From: a virus
Length of the DNA: 64,000 nucleotides
Reading direction: 5' to 3' (one strand)
Virus record (IMG/VR): IMGVR_UViG_3300005842_000010
Location: 1-64,000 of that record
Part shown: positions 15,856-24,587 of the stretch, in pieces
How positions within the stretch are numbered: the stretch's first letter is position 1
How the letters are laid out: every line of letters starts with the position of its first letter
Program-made: the position numbers and the translations under genes
The notes under the pieces: generated by a model
What the model saw: only the letters and a program-made list of their open reading frames with translations
Told to the model about the DNA's origin: nothing
Database searches by the model: none

Positions 15856-18286
15856 GTGTTGGTAGATTATTTACTTTGAAAAGGACATCAATCTCTCTCT
15901 GGGTTAGCACCGCCTGGGTTTGCAACGCCTTCGTCGCTTCGAGTAATGGAGTGATTTCCTTTTGCACTTCGCCGTGAACGATCTTCACGACCATCTCGAC
16001 CATAGCCTGCAGCTCTTGCTGCTTCTCGGCCGCCTGCTGTTCCGGGCTGGTATTGGGTGCCACATTCCTAAATTTGAAATCCTTTTCGATGCCGGCCAGC
16101 CGGCAAATGCGGTTCAGCCACTCGAGCGCCTGATCCGGGCCGATGGACTGCATCAGCATCGGCACACTAAGAGATTGCTGCAAAATTAAGGCCATTGCCT
16201 GGGCGGCTTTCGCGTTGTCCTGACGATCGTTGCCGTCGCGCGTGCTGATAAGCGACCAAATCGGCATGGCCGAGAGGTGCTTTTTGTTCACTTTATAGAG
16301 GCGCCACTGGTCCTTGGGAACGATCAATTCCTCCTTTTTATGAGCGAGGAATCCCAAGTCGTTAAGCTGCTGCTGCGTCAGCGGAACGTCGCTCGGCAAG
16401 TGAACCCAGAAATCTTCGTCGCCGTATTGCATCAGCCCGATATAAAGCTGCCGCTTCCAGGCATCGCGGGCGATATCAACCGGCGTGGCGGTAAATTGAA
16501 GCCTCGAGCTGGTGCTCTGTTCGATGTTTCGAACTTCATCCACTCTCAGCTCGTGCGAGGCTGCCTGGGCAATCTCCTGGCTGCTCATCACCAGCACGCG
16601 CTCGAGTATCTCAAGAATCGTCCGGAGCACGTTCGACATTTCGGCCACGTTGCCTCGAGGGAAATTGAAGCTTTGAACCACGTCGGGAATGCCTCGGTTA
16701 CCGACCTGCAGCTTGAGCGCTTTCTTGCTCGAATAGCCGAAGATGTTCAGGAACCGGTAAAACTTTTCGCCGAGGTTCCTGAGCTGATCGATTGTGTCAC
16801 GCGCACCATGCCGCTGGTTCGGGTCACCAGTCATTAGCTGGTCCTCGTCGATAAAAGTCAGGTTGGCCAGATTCTGCTTACACGTCAGAATGATCTGCGT
16901 GAGCATGTTGCTGAAATGATCTTGGAACGGGAGGATCTCCAGGCTGAGGCTTGCATTCTTCGTGCGGCTCTCATCGGCGTCGTAGCCGTAGTAGATGACG
17001 GGATCATACGGTACCGGCGCCGCGTAGAGGATAGTGCATCCATCCCCGGCCACCATGAATCGGAACCACACCGGACAATCATAATCGCCGAGTCCATTCT
17101 CCTTCGGGATCAGCCGCTCCCAATACTCTGTAATCAGCACGCCCTGGTCGTTGTAATCCGTGCCGTAGTACAGGCTGCCGATCGCCTTCTCACGATCAAC
17201 CGACGGACTGCCCACTGAAAGCTCTGCGCCAAGCACCGCCCCCTGTGGCATCTTCCGCACAGGCATGCACGTCAATTGGCACCCGGAATAGACTGAGGTG
17301 AAAAACAACCGGTTATCTGCGATCAAATCCGTGCTGCCTAGCGCTATCCGGTCCTTGTTCCAGTAGTTTCCACTCAAGATCTCGCGATAGCGAGCGATGC
17401 GCCAGTAGCCGGCAAACTCACATCCATAGCCGTAATTGAGCGTGAAGGGCGGGTGCGCCAGGTCGTAGAACATGCGCGATGGATGAGGCAGGTGATAATC
17501 GATACCCTCACGATCAGTCACTTTGATTTCATCATTCAGGTTTGCCGGGGTGCCGTCATCCTTCTTATGCCCGAGCGCCACGTCGATTTCATCGGCATAC
17601 TTGCGCTGATCTTCCCAGTGCCACTCGTGCTTTGGAAATTGCAGGCACATCGAGTAATGCAACATTTTCAGCACAGCCTGCTTCGTCACGTCGAAATAAC
17701 CGTACTGCGTTGAAATCACCTGGACGCGATCGGTAAGCGCCTTGCATTTCAAGTTGAGCACTGTCGTTTGATCAACTGGCTCGTATTTGAAAAAAGGGGT
17801 CAGGCGGCGATCGTTCATTATCTTCGCCCACCGGATCGTGACGTACGATCGTACGAGCGGAACAAACACGTTGAAGAACGTCGGGACATTGAGACACTTT
17901 TTTAGCTGCTGAGTTTTGGGATCCATGACCTCAGTGATCATGTTTGTCAGCCCCCAACTCTGGAACGCTTTGTAAACTGACTCATCATTCGGGTCTTGAT
18001 CGGCCAGTTGCTGCAGGAGGGTTTGCGTCACCTGGCGGAATGGAGTTTCCCAAGCGGTATCGAGCGCATGATAAACCCGGTAGTCAGCGAAATTGCGCTG
18101 CATGCCCTCTTGAATGCGGGAGCGTATTCGATTGATCAGTCTGCCGCGTCGGGCCGCGAGAGCTAGCGGGATATCTTGATTATTGACATCGCCTTCCGGA
18201 ACGGCGAGCGGATCGATGCCAAGCCACTTCTCTAAGTTTTCTGGCGTGAGGCCATACTTCTTTAAGCAATTTAAGTCGGCTGACAT
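15749..18286 (-). CDS. Portal protein (podovirus-type, 845 aa)
   Basis: Large size, a helical N-terminal region (RGRLINRIRSRIQEGMQRNF), a central wing and crown portion with YxLPHPSRMFYDLAHPP and YYGTDYNDQGVLITEYWERL, and a C-terminal stem region with an AQAMALILQQSLSVPMLMQS helix before a disordered Ala/Pro-rich tail. It precedes the scaffold and capsid genes and lies near the terminase gene. It forms the dodecameric DNA gate of the head. The family match is by overall pattern; no single signature motif exists. Confidence 0.8.
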   Translation of the reverse strand: MSADLNCLKKYGLTPENLEKWLGIDPLAVPEGDVNNQDIPLALAARRGRLINRIRSRIQEGMQRNFADYRVYHALDTAWETPFRQVTQTLLQQLADQDPNDESVYKAFQSWGLTNMITEVMDPKTQQLKKCLNVPTFFNVFVPLVRSYVTIRWAKIMNDRRLTPFFKYEPVDQTTVLNLKCKALTDRVQVISTQYGYFDVTKQAVLKMLHYSMCLQFPKHEWHWEDQRKYADEIDVALGHKKDDGTPANLNDEIKVTDREGIDYHLPHPSRMFYDLAHPPFTLNYGYGCEFAGYWRIARYREILSGNYWNKDRIALGSTDLIADNRLFFTSVYSGCQLTCMPVRKMPQGAVLGAELSVGSPSVDREKAIGSLYYGTDYNDQGVLITEYWERLIPKENGLGDYDCPVWFRFMVAGDGCTILYAAPVPYDPVIYYGYDADESRTKNASLSLEILPFQDHFSNMLTQIILTCKQNLANLTFIDEDQLMTGDPNQRHGARDTIDQLRNLGEKFYRFLNIFGYSSKKALKLQVGNRGIPDVVQSFNFPRGNVAEMSNVLRTILEILERVLVMSSQEIAQAASHELRVDEVRNIEQSTSSRLQFTATPVDIARDAWKRQLYIGLMQYGDEDFWVHLPSDVPLTQQQLNDLGFLAHKKEELIVPKDQWRLYKVNKKHLSAMPIWSLISTRDGNDRQDNAKAAQAMALILQQSLSVPMLMQSIGPDQALEWLNRICRLAGIEKDFKFRNVAPNTSPEQQAAEKQQELQAMVEMVVKIVHGEVQKEITPLLEATKALQTQAVLTQREIDVLFKVNNLPTLDDTALAETNGGGAAAANPRMAAPNPGPALPPALA

Positions 18287-18288
18287 AG

Positions 18289-18681
18289 CTATATGGCGCG
18301 CTCAAGGAGTGAGTGATCAACCATGTCCCCGATACGTTCACCGAGTTCGATGATTGGACGCTCTATCTTAGGAATGAGCCTATTGTTCGACTCCATTACC
18401 CAATCATACATGCCGCGCGTTTTCCCCTCGAGTGCTCTCATATCAAACGACGCGTGGAAAAAGGCATCCATGTCATCAAACAGTCCGCTGGGTCTAAATA
18501 GCATCTCGAGCTGCGCTGGAGTTAGCTGCGCAATTGACGCTTGAGTGATACTTCCGCAATCTGGCGTAAATCCAGGCGGAGTTATTACCTTCCAAACTAT
18601 TGGCTCAAACTTTGGAATGAAGATAAGCGGAGCTATCGCAAGGCTTAACTTCGTGAAAAATGAACGACGGCTCTGCATCAC
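18289..18681 (-). CDS. Paralogue of the capsid N-terminal region with Tat-like signal
   Basis: Residues about 38-105 (CGSITQASIAQLTPAQLEML, then FRPSGLFDDMDAFFHASFDM, then TRGMYDWVMESN) are clearly homologous to residues 70-135 of the capsid candidate, about half identical. The N-terminus has QSRRSFFTK, then LSLAIAPLIFIPKF, a twin-arginine-like hydrophobic leader. It sits 2 nt upstream of the portal gene. It may be a minor head protein or an assembly regulator, or a remnant of a gene duplication. Confidence 0.65.
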   Translation of the reverse strand: MMQSRRSFFTKLSLAIAPLIFIPKFEPIVWKVITPPGFTPDCGSITQASIAQLTPAQLEMLFRPSGLFDDMDAFFHASFDMRALEGKTRGMYDWVMESNNRLIPKIERPIIELGERIGDMVDHSLLERAI

Positions 18682-18971
18682 TTGCCCATCTCGCGACGTT
18701 GCTTGATCAGCTCGGCGGGAGTCCTGGCCTTTTTCTTCGGAGTGGGCTTCGGAGTCTCTTCACCTTCATCGCCGCCAGCCGCGTCCAGGCTCATCACATG
18801 AAACCGATGCTCAAGCGGAGGCGTTTGCGTGTCGCGCACCAAGCCGCCCATCGCCATCTTTTCATCGTCGGTGTCCTTTACCCGCTTCAGCTTGGCGCGC
18901 ACGTAATCGCCGCCTTTCGCAACCACTGGATGATGCGCCGGAAGCCTAACCTCGCAAATCGGGTCTGACAT
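18678..18971 (-). CDS. Hypothetical first gene of the late operon, 97 aa
   Basis: The start is set at ATG 18971, 7 nt after the -10 box, rather than an upstream ATG at 19019 that would include the promoter. The N-terminal half (ICEVRLPAHHPVVAKGGDYV) is strand-like and the C-terminal half is Lys/Pro-rich. Function unknown. It ends in an ATGA overlap. Confidence 0.6.
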   Translation of the reverse strand: MSDPICEVRLPAHHPVVAKGGDYVRAKLKRVKDTDDEKMAMGGLVRDTQTPPLEHRFHVMSLDAAGGDEGEETPKPTPKKKARTPAELIKQRREMGK

Positions 18972-18978
18972 ATAGCCC

Positions 18979-19007
18979 CTTATGCGCCTTGCGTGCGGCA
19001 CTGTCAA
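18979..19007 (-). promoter_or_regulatory. Late-operon promoter
   Basis: Minus strand TTGACA (19007-19002), 17-nt spacer, CATAAG (18984-18979; four of six to TATAAT). The ATG at 18971 is 7 nt further on, so the mRNA is predicted to be leaderless. The divergent gene starts at 19023, so the two control regions overlap. Confidence 0.6.
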
Positions 19008-19022
19008 CGGTAATCTCAATAC

Positions 19023-19313
19023 ATGAACATAACCAAAGTATTAGGAGATCGCGTACTCATCGAACCTCTACCCGTCGAACAGGTCAGCGCCGGCGGAATA
19101 GAACTGCCTCAATCCGTCCGTGGAAAACAGTCTGTCGGCATCGTGCGGATGGTTGGCGAAGGCACTGGCGACCCATCCATGCGTGCGCTCATGGCCGAAA
19201 TTGCAATCGGGCAGACTGTCAGGACAAATATCAATATGGGGAGCGTCGAGGTTACATTTAATGGCGCAGAGTGCCGGATTCACTCGGTTCGAGACGTTGA
19301 AATGATTCTGTGA
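19023..19313 (+). CDS. groES: GroES-like co-chaperonin
   Basis: The 96-residue protein has the co-chaperonin layout: KVLGDRVLIEPLPVEQVSAG, then GIELPQSVRGKQSVGIVRMV, then GEGTGD, with QTVRTN and a terminal VRDVEMIL. The mobile-loop region (about 20-33) is shorter than in bacterial GroES. Phage co-chaperonins such as T4 Gp31 replace host GroES to fold the large capsid protein inside GroEL. Its place next to the terminase gene and opposite the capsid operon suits that role. Confidence 0.88.
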   Translation: MNITKVLGDRVLIEPLPVEQVSAGGIELPQSVRGKQSVGIVRMVGEGTGDPSMRALMAEIAIGQTVRTNINMGSVEVTFNGAECRIHSVRDVEMIL

Positions 19314-19322
19314 GTTGACATC

Positions 19323-20903
19323 ATGCAAGATATTCACGGCAATTGGATACCCGACTCGACTCCAAAGCAACTGGAGGTATTCAACGACAGATCCCATGTG
19401 CTTCTGGTCTCAGGGCCGCGGGCGACAGGCAAAACACGAGGCTGTTTGAATAAAATCGTTAGGCATTTGTGGGAAACGGATAGGGCTCGCTGCATTATGT
19501 TCGCCCGCACTAAGACGCTTGCGAAAGATGCCGGAACTTGGAGCGTGCTTCATCAAAACACGCTCCCCGAATGGATAAATGCAAACATCGGCCTACGCTA
19601 TACCAGCTTCAACAATGGCATTCCTGGCGCAAAGGTTGATGGCACGACCAGAAGCCCCTACTTCAAAATAAGAAATCGGCACGGAAACGATTCTGAAATG
19701 TTTTTATTCAGCTTGGACAACGACGACGATGCTGAGACAAAAATGAAGAACCTCGAAGCCTCGATGTTTTATTTTAGTGAGCTGGATAATTTTGGCGACC
19801 GTCGGGTTTTAGTTGTCCCGCTGGCTGCCTTGCGTATTGGCACATTCGAAGAGCAGCAATGGATCGCCGATTGCAATCCGAGCGAAGAGGGCGAGCAAAG
19901 CTGGATCTACCAGATTTTTTTGAAGGAAAGATTGATGACGTTTGAGGATTTCAGCGCTCATCAAAAGCGATCCGATCTTCCGCCAATGACTGAGCAAGAG
20001 TTTAAGGATTTCTATGGCAATATGAACGTCATAGAGATGTTTCCGCAGGACAATTTATTCGCTGATCAGCGCCTTCTTTCAAATATAAAACTTTCTTGTG
20101 GCGCCGACGCCGGCCTCTACGCGCGCCACGTCGAGGGCAAGTGGGTATGGGGCGGCGGCGATGCCTCACGCCATTTCCGCAGCTACTTCAAATCTCATCA
20201 CATCATCGGCAAAGCTGATGGCCCAGAGGAAGACTGGGAAACGGCCGGGCTGACGGATGGCTGCTACGAGCTGGTCACCGGCTGGGACTTGGGCGAGGTG
20301 AACCATTCATTTCACATCATCGAAAAGACATTCCCGCGCACGCCGCTGTCCTTGGCCATGAAGATGAACATTCCATATTTCACGATCATCGACGAGCTGG
20401 TTCTGATAGGAAAAGAGGTTTCGCATGAAGAATTCGCGATGGCAGGCATGGAGATGATCGAAAAATTAGAGGAACTCTACGGAAAAACTTTCAACCTCGA
20501 AGGGATAGCCTGGTCCGATCAGAGCGCCATCACGAATTACAGCTCCATCGCGGATACCTTCCCTTATCAGCTCGTGGCGGCCGCGACCGGTGATCGCATC
20601 GTCCTCCGCGGCGTTCCGAAGGCGCACCATTCAGTGTTCGAGCGCGTGCGCCTGGTGAAGCAGCTTCTTAGTCAAAACCGGCTGGCCGTGTCGGCGCACT
20701 GCGAGCATACCCTGGCGATGTTCCGTGATTTGAAGAAGGGGAAGGACAAAATCAATTTCATCGAGCGCGACAAAAACAAGCACAAGCATCCGTTTGATTC
20801 AATGTCGTACGCGCTGCTGATGGAATGCGCTGAAGAGATCCAGGCCAACGCCTCGACTCCGAACACCGTCAAGCGATCGCTTGGGCTCGTGCAGGTGGGG
20901 TGA
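19323..20903 (+). CDS. terL: Terminase large subunit
   Basis: The 526-residue packaging motor has a Walker A-type loop (SGPRATGKTRG, residues 30-40), a Walker B (MFYFSELDNF, about 148-157) with the catalytic Glu, and a C-terminal RNase H-like nuclease with GWDLGEVNHSFHII, then a later DQSAITNY and a terminal HPFDSMSYALLME. It starts 9 nt after the co-chaperonin stop. No small subunit was recognised; the HTH gene that follows on the other strand is one candidate. Confidence 0.93.
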   Translation: MQDIHGNWIPDSTPKQLEVFNDRSHVLLVSGPRATGKTRGCLNKIVRHLWETDRARCIMFARTKTLAKDAGTWSVLHQNTLPEWINANIGLRYTSFNNGIPGAKVDGTTRSPYFKIRNRHGNDSEMFLFSLDNDDDAETKMKNLEASMFYFSELDNFGDRRVLVVPLAALRIGTFEEQQWIADCNPSEEGEQSWIYQIFLKERLMTFEDFSAHQKRSDLPPMTEQEFKDFYGNMNVIEMFPQDNLFADQRLLSNIKLSCGADAGLYARHVEGKWVWGGGDASRHFRSYFKSHHIIGKADGPEEDWETAGLTDGCYELVTGWDLGEVNHSFHIIEKTFPRTPLSLAMKMNIPYFTIIDELVLIGKEVSHEEFAMAGMEMIEKLEELYGKTFNLEGIAWSDQSAITNYSSIADTFPYQLVAAATGDRIVLRGVPKAHHSVFERVRLVKQLLSQNRLAVSAHCEHTLAMFRDLKKGKDKINFIERDKNKHKHPFDSMSYALLMECAEEIQANASTPNTVKRSLGLVQVG

Positions 20904-21225
20904 TGCCGGCCATCAGCTTCGCCAGCATCTTGCGCTGCGCGACGGTAGCCCGGTCGAGGTAAGAAAGATTTCGATGGCGCAGAAACCGGAGATGCTTCTT
21001 TGGCTGCAGGAGGTTCACACCACAGGCATGGCTGAAAGCTTCGATATCGGATAGCCTCAGCAACGACCAGCTCGCCATGTGGGAGATTTGAACTACCCGA
21101 ACCCGTGAGAGCCCGCTCCTTTCACAAATCTCCTCTTCCGTCATCAACCGTAACCCATTACTCGAACGGGCCAGCAATCGGCAAAGCCTTGGAGGGATTC
21201 GATCAAATCTGGCCGTGTACGTCAT
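20869..21225 (-). CDS. Helix-turn-helix protein, possible small terminase
   Basis: Residues about 29-75 form an HTH: MTEEEICERSGLSRVRVVQI, then SHMASWSLLRLSDIEAFSHA. The C-terminal part is basic (KKHLRFLRHRNLSY). It overlaps the 3' end of the terminase gene by 35 nt in convergent orientation. DNA-binding small terminase or regulator are both possible. Confidence 0.6.
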   Translation of the reverse strand: MTYTARFDRIPPRLCRLLARSSNGLRLMTEEEICERSGLSRVRVVQISHMASWSLLRLSDIEAFSHACGVNLLQPKKHLRFLRHRNLSYLDRATVAQRKMLAKLMAGITPPARAQAIA

Positions 21226-22130
21226 AGTGGCGTAATTACCGTGTTCGTTATGGCAATCCGATGCTGTGACATGGTGTAAAATCCATAAGCCTTGGTTGGG
21301 TCCAGCTCGATCTTCATGGTGTACACCCCGTCACTCAGGCCGGTGATATCAAACCACATACAGGGTTGAACATTGTACGCATCTCCCCATCCGGGCATGA
21401 GGTTGGGAGAATTGCAAGATCCGGGTTGTGGATCGGTGTTCCATCCCAGGTCCAGAACCTTACCAAAGTTGATAACACACCACCCCATCTTTCGGCTTGT
21501 GACTTGGGCGGTATCCCCGATCAAAGTGAACTTGCTGAAGTTCGTCAGGTGAAAGTGATGATGGCATGGATCGTAAAAGTAGTAAGGCCCGCTCGGGCCA
21601 TACCAGTAATTGGCATTGTTCGGATTCCATACCGTCACCGGGAAGCGCAACAGCTTGCGCGGGCCAGGTTCAGCGCACCCCTCGGCCACAGCACAATCAT
21701 TGGTACCGAACGTCAAAGTTTCAATCCACGCCGCTGCCCAATAAACGTGAGTAGCGGCAACCCCAAACCGATCATCATCCAGAATCGTGATCGTGTTAGT
21801 CGGTGGCTGTTCAATGCGATAGAAACAGTTGGGTTGAGTGATCGGGAATGACAAGAATGTATTGGTGACAGGACTGACCAGAACCGTCCACGGCCCTGTG
21901 CTGTTCGTGCTGCACCAAACTGTGTATGCGCTTGAGTTTGTCCCTGGACTCCAACTCAGGGTTATCGTGCCATTCGAGGCTGCGATGTTCGTGATCGAAA
22001 AGGTTGGGAGTGGAACGAAAGTGAGCCGCGCCGAAACCTTCATCGGCCTGCCAAGGCTCTCCACTTGCTCCTGGTGTTTGGGAGATCTGATGACTAGGCC
22101 CAGGACAGCCAGGGCCAGCAGTGTTCTCAC
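21222..22130 (-). CDS. Exported protein with Fn3-like and lysyl oxidase domains
   Basis: Residues 1-16 (MRTLLALAVLGLVIRS) are a likely signal peptide. Residues about 43-105 are an Fn3-like domain (TNIAASNGTITLSWSPGT). Residues about 150-297 match the lysyl oxidase fold: YYFYDPCHHHFHLTNFSKF with the copper-binding His cluster (His190-192, His194), then SRKMGWCVINF, then NLMPGWGDAYNVQPCMWFDI and DGVYTMKIELDP. Lysyl oxidases turn lysine side chains into aldehydes that cross-link proteins. In a phage this could stabilise virions or alter the host surface. The quinone cofactor residues cannot be confirmed by eye. Confidence 0.8.
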   Translation of the reverse strand: MRTLLALAVLGLVIRSPKHQEQVESLGRPMKVSARLTFVPLPTFSITNIAASNGTITLSWSPGTNSSAYTVWCSTNSTGPWTVLVSPVTNTFLSFPITQPNCFYRIEQPPTNTITILDDDRFGVAATHVYWAAAWIETLTFGTNDCAVAEGCAEPGPRKLLRFPVTVWNPNNANYWYGPSGPYYFYDPCHHHFHLTNFSKFTLIGDTAQVTSRKMGWCVINFGKVLDLGWNTDPQPGSCNSPNLMPGWGDAYNVQPCMWFDITGLSDGVYTMKIELDPTKAYGFYTMSQHRIAITNTVITPL

Positions 22131-22131
22131 G

Positions 22132-23757
22132 CTACTTATTAACCTTCATTATAAACGCATCGCTGTTTCCGTATGACGTGAGTGGAATGGTTCCGAACAT
22201 GACAGGTGTTGGCTGTTGGTTCGGAGTGTGGCTTGGGCTAAAGAACCCACAAACGACTGGATTTCCACTCAGATCACTGACCAATCCTTTGGCACTATCA
22301 ACGCCCGTTCCCCCAACCTCAAGCGGCCAACCGTCCTGCAACACAAGCGAGTTGTTGTATTTGGCGACAAAAGCGTCGTATTGATTTTCTGGTGTTACAG
22401 GCATTGACCTTCCACTAAAGTCGTAAACACCACTGCTGCCCAAATAACAGGTCATATAAACCTCGTTTTGAGATCCAAACATTACCGCCGTAGGGCCACA
22501 CGCATTTACTGGATTCATGTAAGTCGCGGCCATGTAATGTCCGTCAATGGCGGAGTACTTGGCAAGGAACCCGCTTGCGTCGGATGCAGTGCCATTTACA
22601 GTTCCACCACCCAAATCAGTCCTTATTGAAAAATATCCCGCAACCGCAATCGTGCTGTATTGAGGATCAATGCCAATACAAAGCCCAACAGTTCCCTTAA
22701 GGGGGTAGCCGTGTGGAAACGACCACGAGGATGCACCATACGATCCGTCAGGTGCGATTTTGGCCACATACATCCACTGCTGCTGGCCTCCCGACGTGTG
22801 TATAGCTGTCGATTCATCGCCAAGCTGCAAATAGCCAGTAAAATCGCCAGCGAGATAAATATTGTCCACAGAATCGAGAACAATATATACATTCGGTGGT
22901 CCACCTCCAGATTGGTACATTCTCGACCACAAATGATTGCCGTCATGCGAATATGAGGCCAGCACTATTGATGGTCCTTGGTAAGCATTAGTAACGGGGC
23001 TTCCGGGATGGCCTGGAGTTCCAAAATTTAATGTGGGAGGAAGAGGACCAGGCGCGAATCTTCCACCAACGATAACATTTCCGGCGCTGTTTATTTTAAT
23101 CGTGGTAAAGGCATCGTTTGTTCCTGTTGGAATACCGAAACTATAGGACCAACGATGTACCCCAGTTGAGGTATAGCTTGCGATCCATGCATGGCCACCA
23201 GGAAGATCACCCCCACCAAGATTTGCAGTTCCAGAAACTAGCCCGCAGAGATATATATTCCCACTGGAATCCACCGCTATTGCGATGGGCTGTAGGTCTC
23301 CCGACGATCCGCCGTAACTTACGGACCATACATGATTCCCCTCGTTGTCGTACTTCACGATAAAAATAGCAGACCTTCCTGTCGGCGATGTAAGGCCGGC
23401 TGCCGAAACCCCCGGCGTTCCAAAATTAGCCGTTCCCTTGAAATAGCCAGCCATGATAAATGAGCCGTCAGGGTTTCTGGCTATACAGGCTGCTGCATCA
23501 TTTAACGAACCCCCGCCCTTTCGCGCCCACGCCACGCTTCCCGACGGCTGATTCACCGGGCTCACCGGTCCAGCGATCGTTGACGGGATCTCTTGAGCGG
23601 TAAGTGTAATTCCTCTTACGCGATAATAAGCGCCGTTCGGAATTGGGTTTGCGAAAACGTGGGCTGGCGATGAGAGATGCGCGCTACTGCGTGATAACGG
23701 GGAAAAATTATTGTTCAACGATTCTTCAGCAACGTAATAGTCAATGTTGTCGCTCAT
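22132..23757 (-). CDS. SBBP-repeat beta-propeller protein
   Basis: The start is set at ATG 23757 (MSDNIDYYVAEES), after the upstream stop at 23774. Across 540 residues the SBBP-like unit recurs: GSFIMAGYFKGTANFG, GNIYLCGLVSGTANLGGG, DNIYLAGDFTGYLQLG, STIAVAGYFSIRTDLGGG and GNPVVCGFFSP, with intervening NHVWSVSYGGSSGD-like strands. This gives a surface propeller. It adjoins the Tat-leader Fn3 gene. Likely a secreted or virion adhesin. Confidence 0.75.
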   Translation of the reverse strand: MSDNIDYYVAEESLNNNFSPLSRSSAHLSSPAHVFANPIPNGAYYRVRGITLTAQEIPSTIAGPVSPVNQPSGSVAWARKGGGSLNDAAACIARNPDGSFIMAGYFKGTANFGTPGVSAAGLTSPTGRSAIFIVKYDNEGNHVWSVSYGGSSGDLQPIAIAVDSSGNIYLCGLVSGTANLGGGDLPGGHAWIASYTSTGVHRWSYSFGIPTGTNDAFTTIKINSAGNVIVGGRFAPGPLPPTLNFGTPGHPGSPVTNAYQGPSIVLASYSHDGNHLWSRMYQSGGGPPNVYIVLDSVDNIYLAGDFTGYLQLGDESTAIHTSGGQQQWMYVAKIAPDGSYGASSWSFPHGYPLKGTVGLCIGIDPQYSTIAVAGYFSIRTDLGGGTVNGTASDASGFLAKYSAIDGHYMAATYMNPVNACGPTAVMFGSQNEVYMTCYLGSSGVYDFSGRSMPVTPENQYDAFVAKYNNSLVLQDGWPLEVGGTGVDSAKGLVSDLSGNPVVCGFFSPSHTPNQQPTPVMFGTIPLTSYGNSDAFIMKVNK

Positions 23758-23773
23758 AAAAATGGATTTAATC

Positions 23774-24232
23774 CTAAAACTCTGGTGGTGTCCATGAAAG
23801 ATGAACTCCATCGGCTTGTACATCTGCCGTCAGCGGCATTGGCACCTGATCGTGGATACGAAAGTAGGCATCGTCGCCAAGCGCAGGCACCGAAATCGAT
23901 CTGGCCATCGTCGAATTGCCGATCGCCTGCCACGGCGAACTCAGTGAATCCTTGCGCTCAACGACAAATGGGCCTGTGCCACCCTGCCAGGTAATCGTAA
24001 TAATCCCACCAGCGACAGAAACCGATGCGACTGAAGCAGCTGGAGGCGCAGATGGGGCCGCGGCCAGTCTTTGCTTAGGTTGCACGACCTCTACAGAGAT
24101 TCGAACCTTCCTTAAACTGTCAACGAACTCGGTGTCCTTCGGGCTTCGAAGCGTCCGTCTCCATCCAGGGGGCATTGGCACAGCGGCCGCGACTGCGACA
24201 GACGAGGACAGAAATTTGCGTCGATTAAACAT
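23774..24232 (-). CDS. Tat-leader protein with Fn3-like domain, 152 aa
   Basis: The start FNRRKFLSSSVAVAAAVP is a textbook twin-arginine signal. The rest includes an Ala/Pro linker and an Fn3-like unit (GGIITITWQGGTGPFVVERK). It ends DVQADGVHLSWTPPEF, close to the end of the gene at 34212 (DGVHLSWV). Tat export would carry a folded protein to the periplasm. Confidence 0.65.
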   Translation of the reverse strand: MFNRRKFLSSSVAVAAAVPMPPGWRRTLRSPKDTEFVDSLRKVRISVEVVQPKQRLAAAPSAPPAASVASVSVAGGIITITWQGGTGPFVVERKDSLSSPWQAIGNSTMARSISVPALGDDAYFRIHDQVPMPLTADVQADGVHLSWTPPEF

Positions 24233-24399
24233 CAGAGTCCGCCCTTGCGCGCGCGGAAGCGTTTGACGCGGGATTTTCCCCAGGCTTCAAGAATATTAAG
24301 TGCTCGATTATCTGGATGCGTGATTAGCATGCGCTGAAGTTTTCGCATCCACACCTGCCGCTCCTCGCTCGCGCCTTTGTGTTCGGATTTCTTTGGCAT
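24232..24399 (-). CDS. Small basic protein, 55 aa
   Basis: The frame MPKKSEHKGASEERQVWMRK, then LQRMLITHPDNRALNILEAW is helical and basic. Its TGA overlaps the ATG of the next gene by one base, and its ATG is one base after the stop upstream. Function unknown. Confidence 0.55.
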   Translation of the reverse strand: MPKKSEHKGASEERQVWMRKLQRMLITHPDNRALNILEAWGKSRVKRFRARKGGL

Positions 24400-24400
24400 T

Positions 24401-24562
24401 TTAGTTGAATGGGTTGTGATGCCAAAATCCCAGGATGCCGATCAGGATTAAGATGACGAGGCGTGAGCCAGTTCCGGTCCACGCCCATTTTGGATCGTTG
24501 GGAACGAAACAGCCGAGCCCGCAGAGTAGAAGCAATATCCACCAAAAAACTTCGATTACCAT
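24401..24562 (-). CDS. Small two-span membrane protein, 53 aa
   Basis: Two hydrophobic helices, VFWWILLLLCGLGCFV and RLVILILIGILGFWHH, flank a short polar loop (PNDPKWAWTGTGS). It lies beside the papain-like peptidase and other membrane genes, so a holin-like role is possible. Confidence 0.55.
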   Translation of the reverse strand: MVIEVFWWILLLLCGLGCFVPNDPKWAWTGTGSRLVILILIGILGFWHHNPFN

Positions 24563-24587
24563 AATTTTCCTTTTTTTGTTGACCGAG

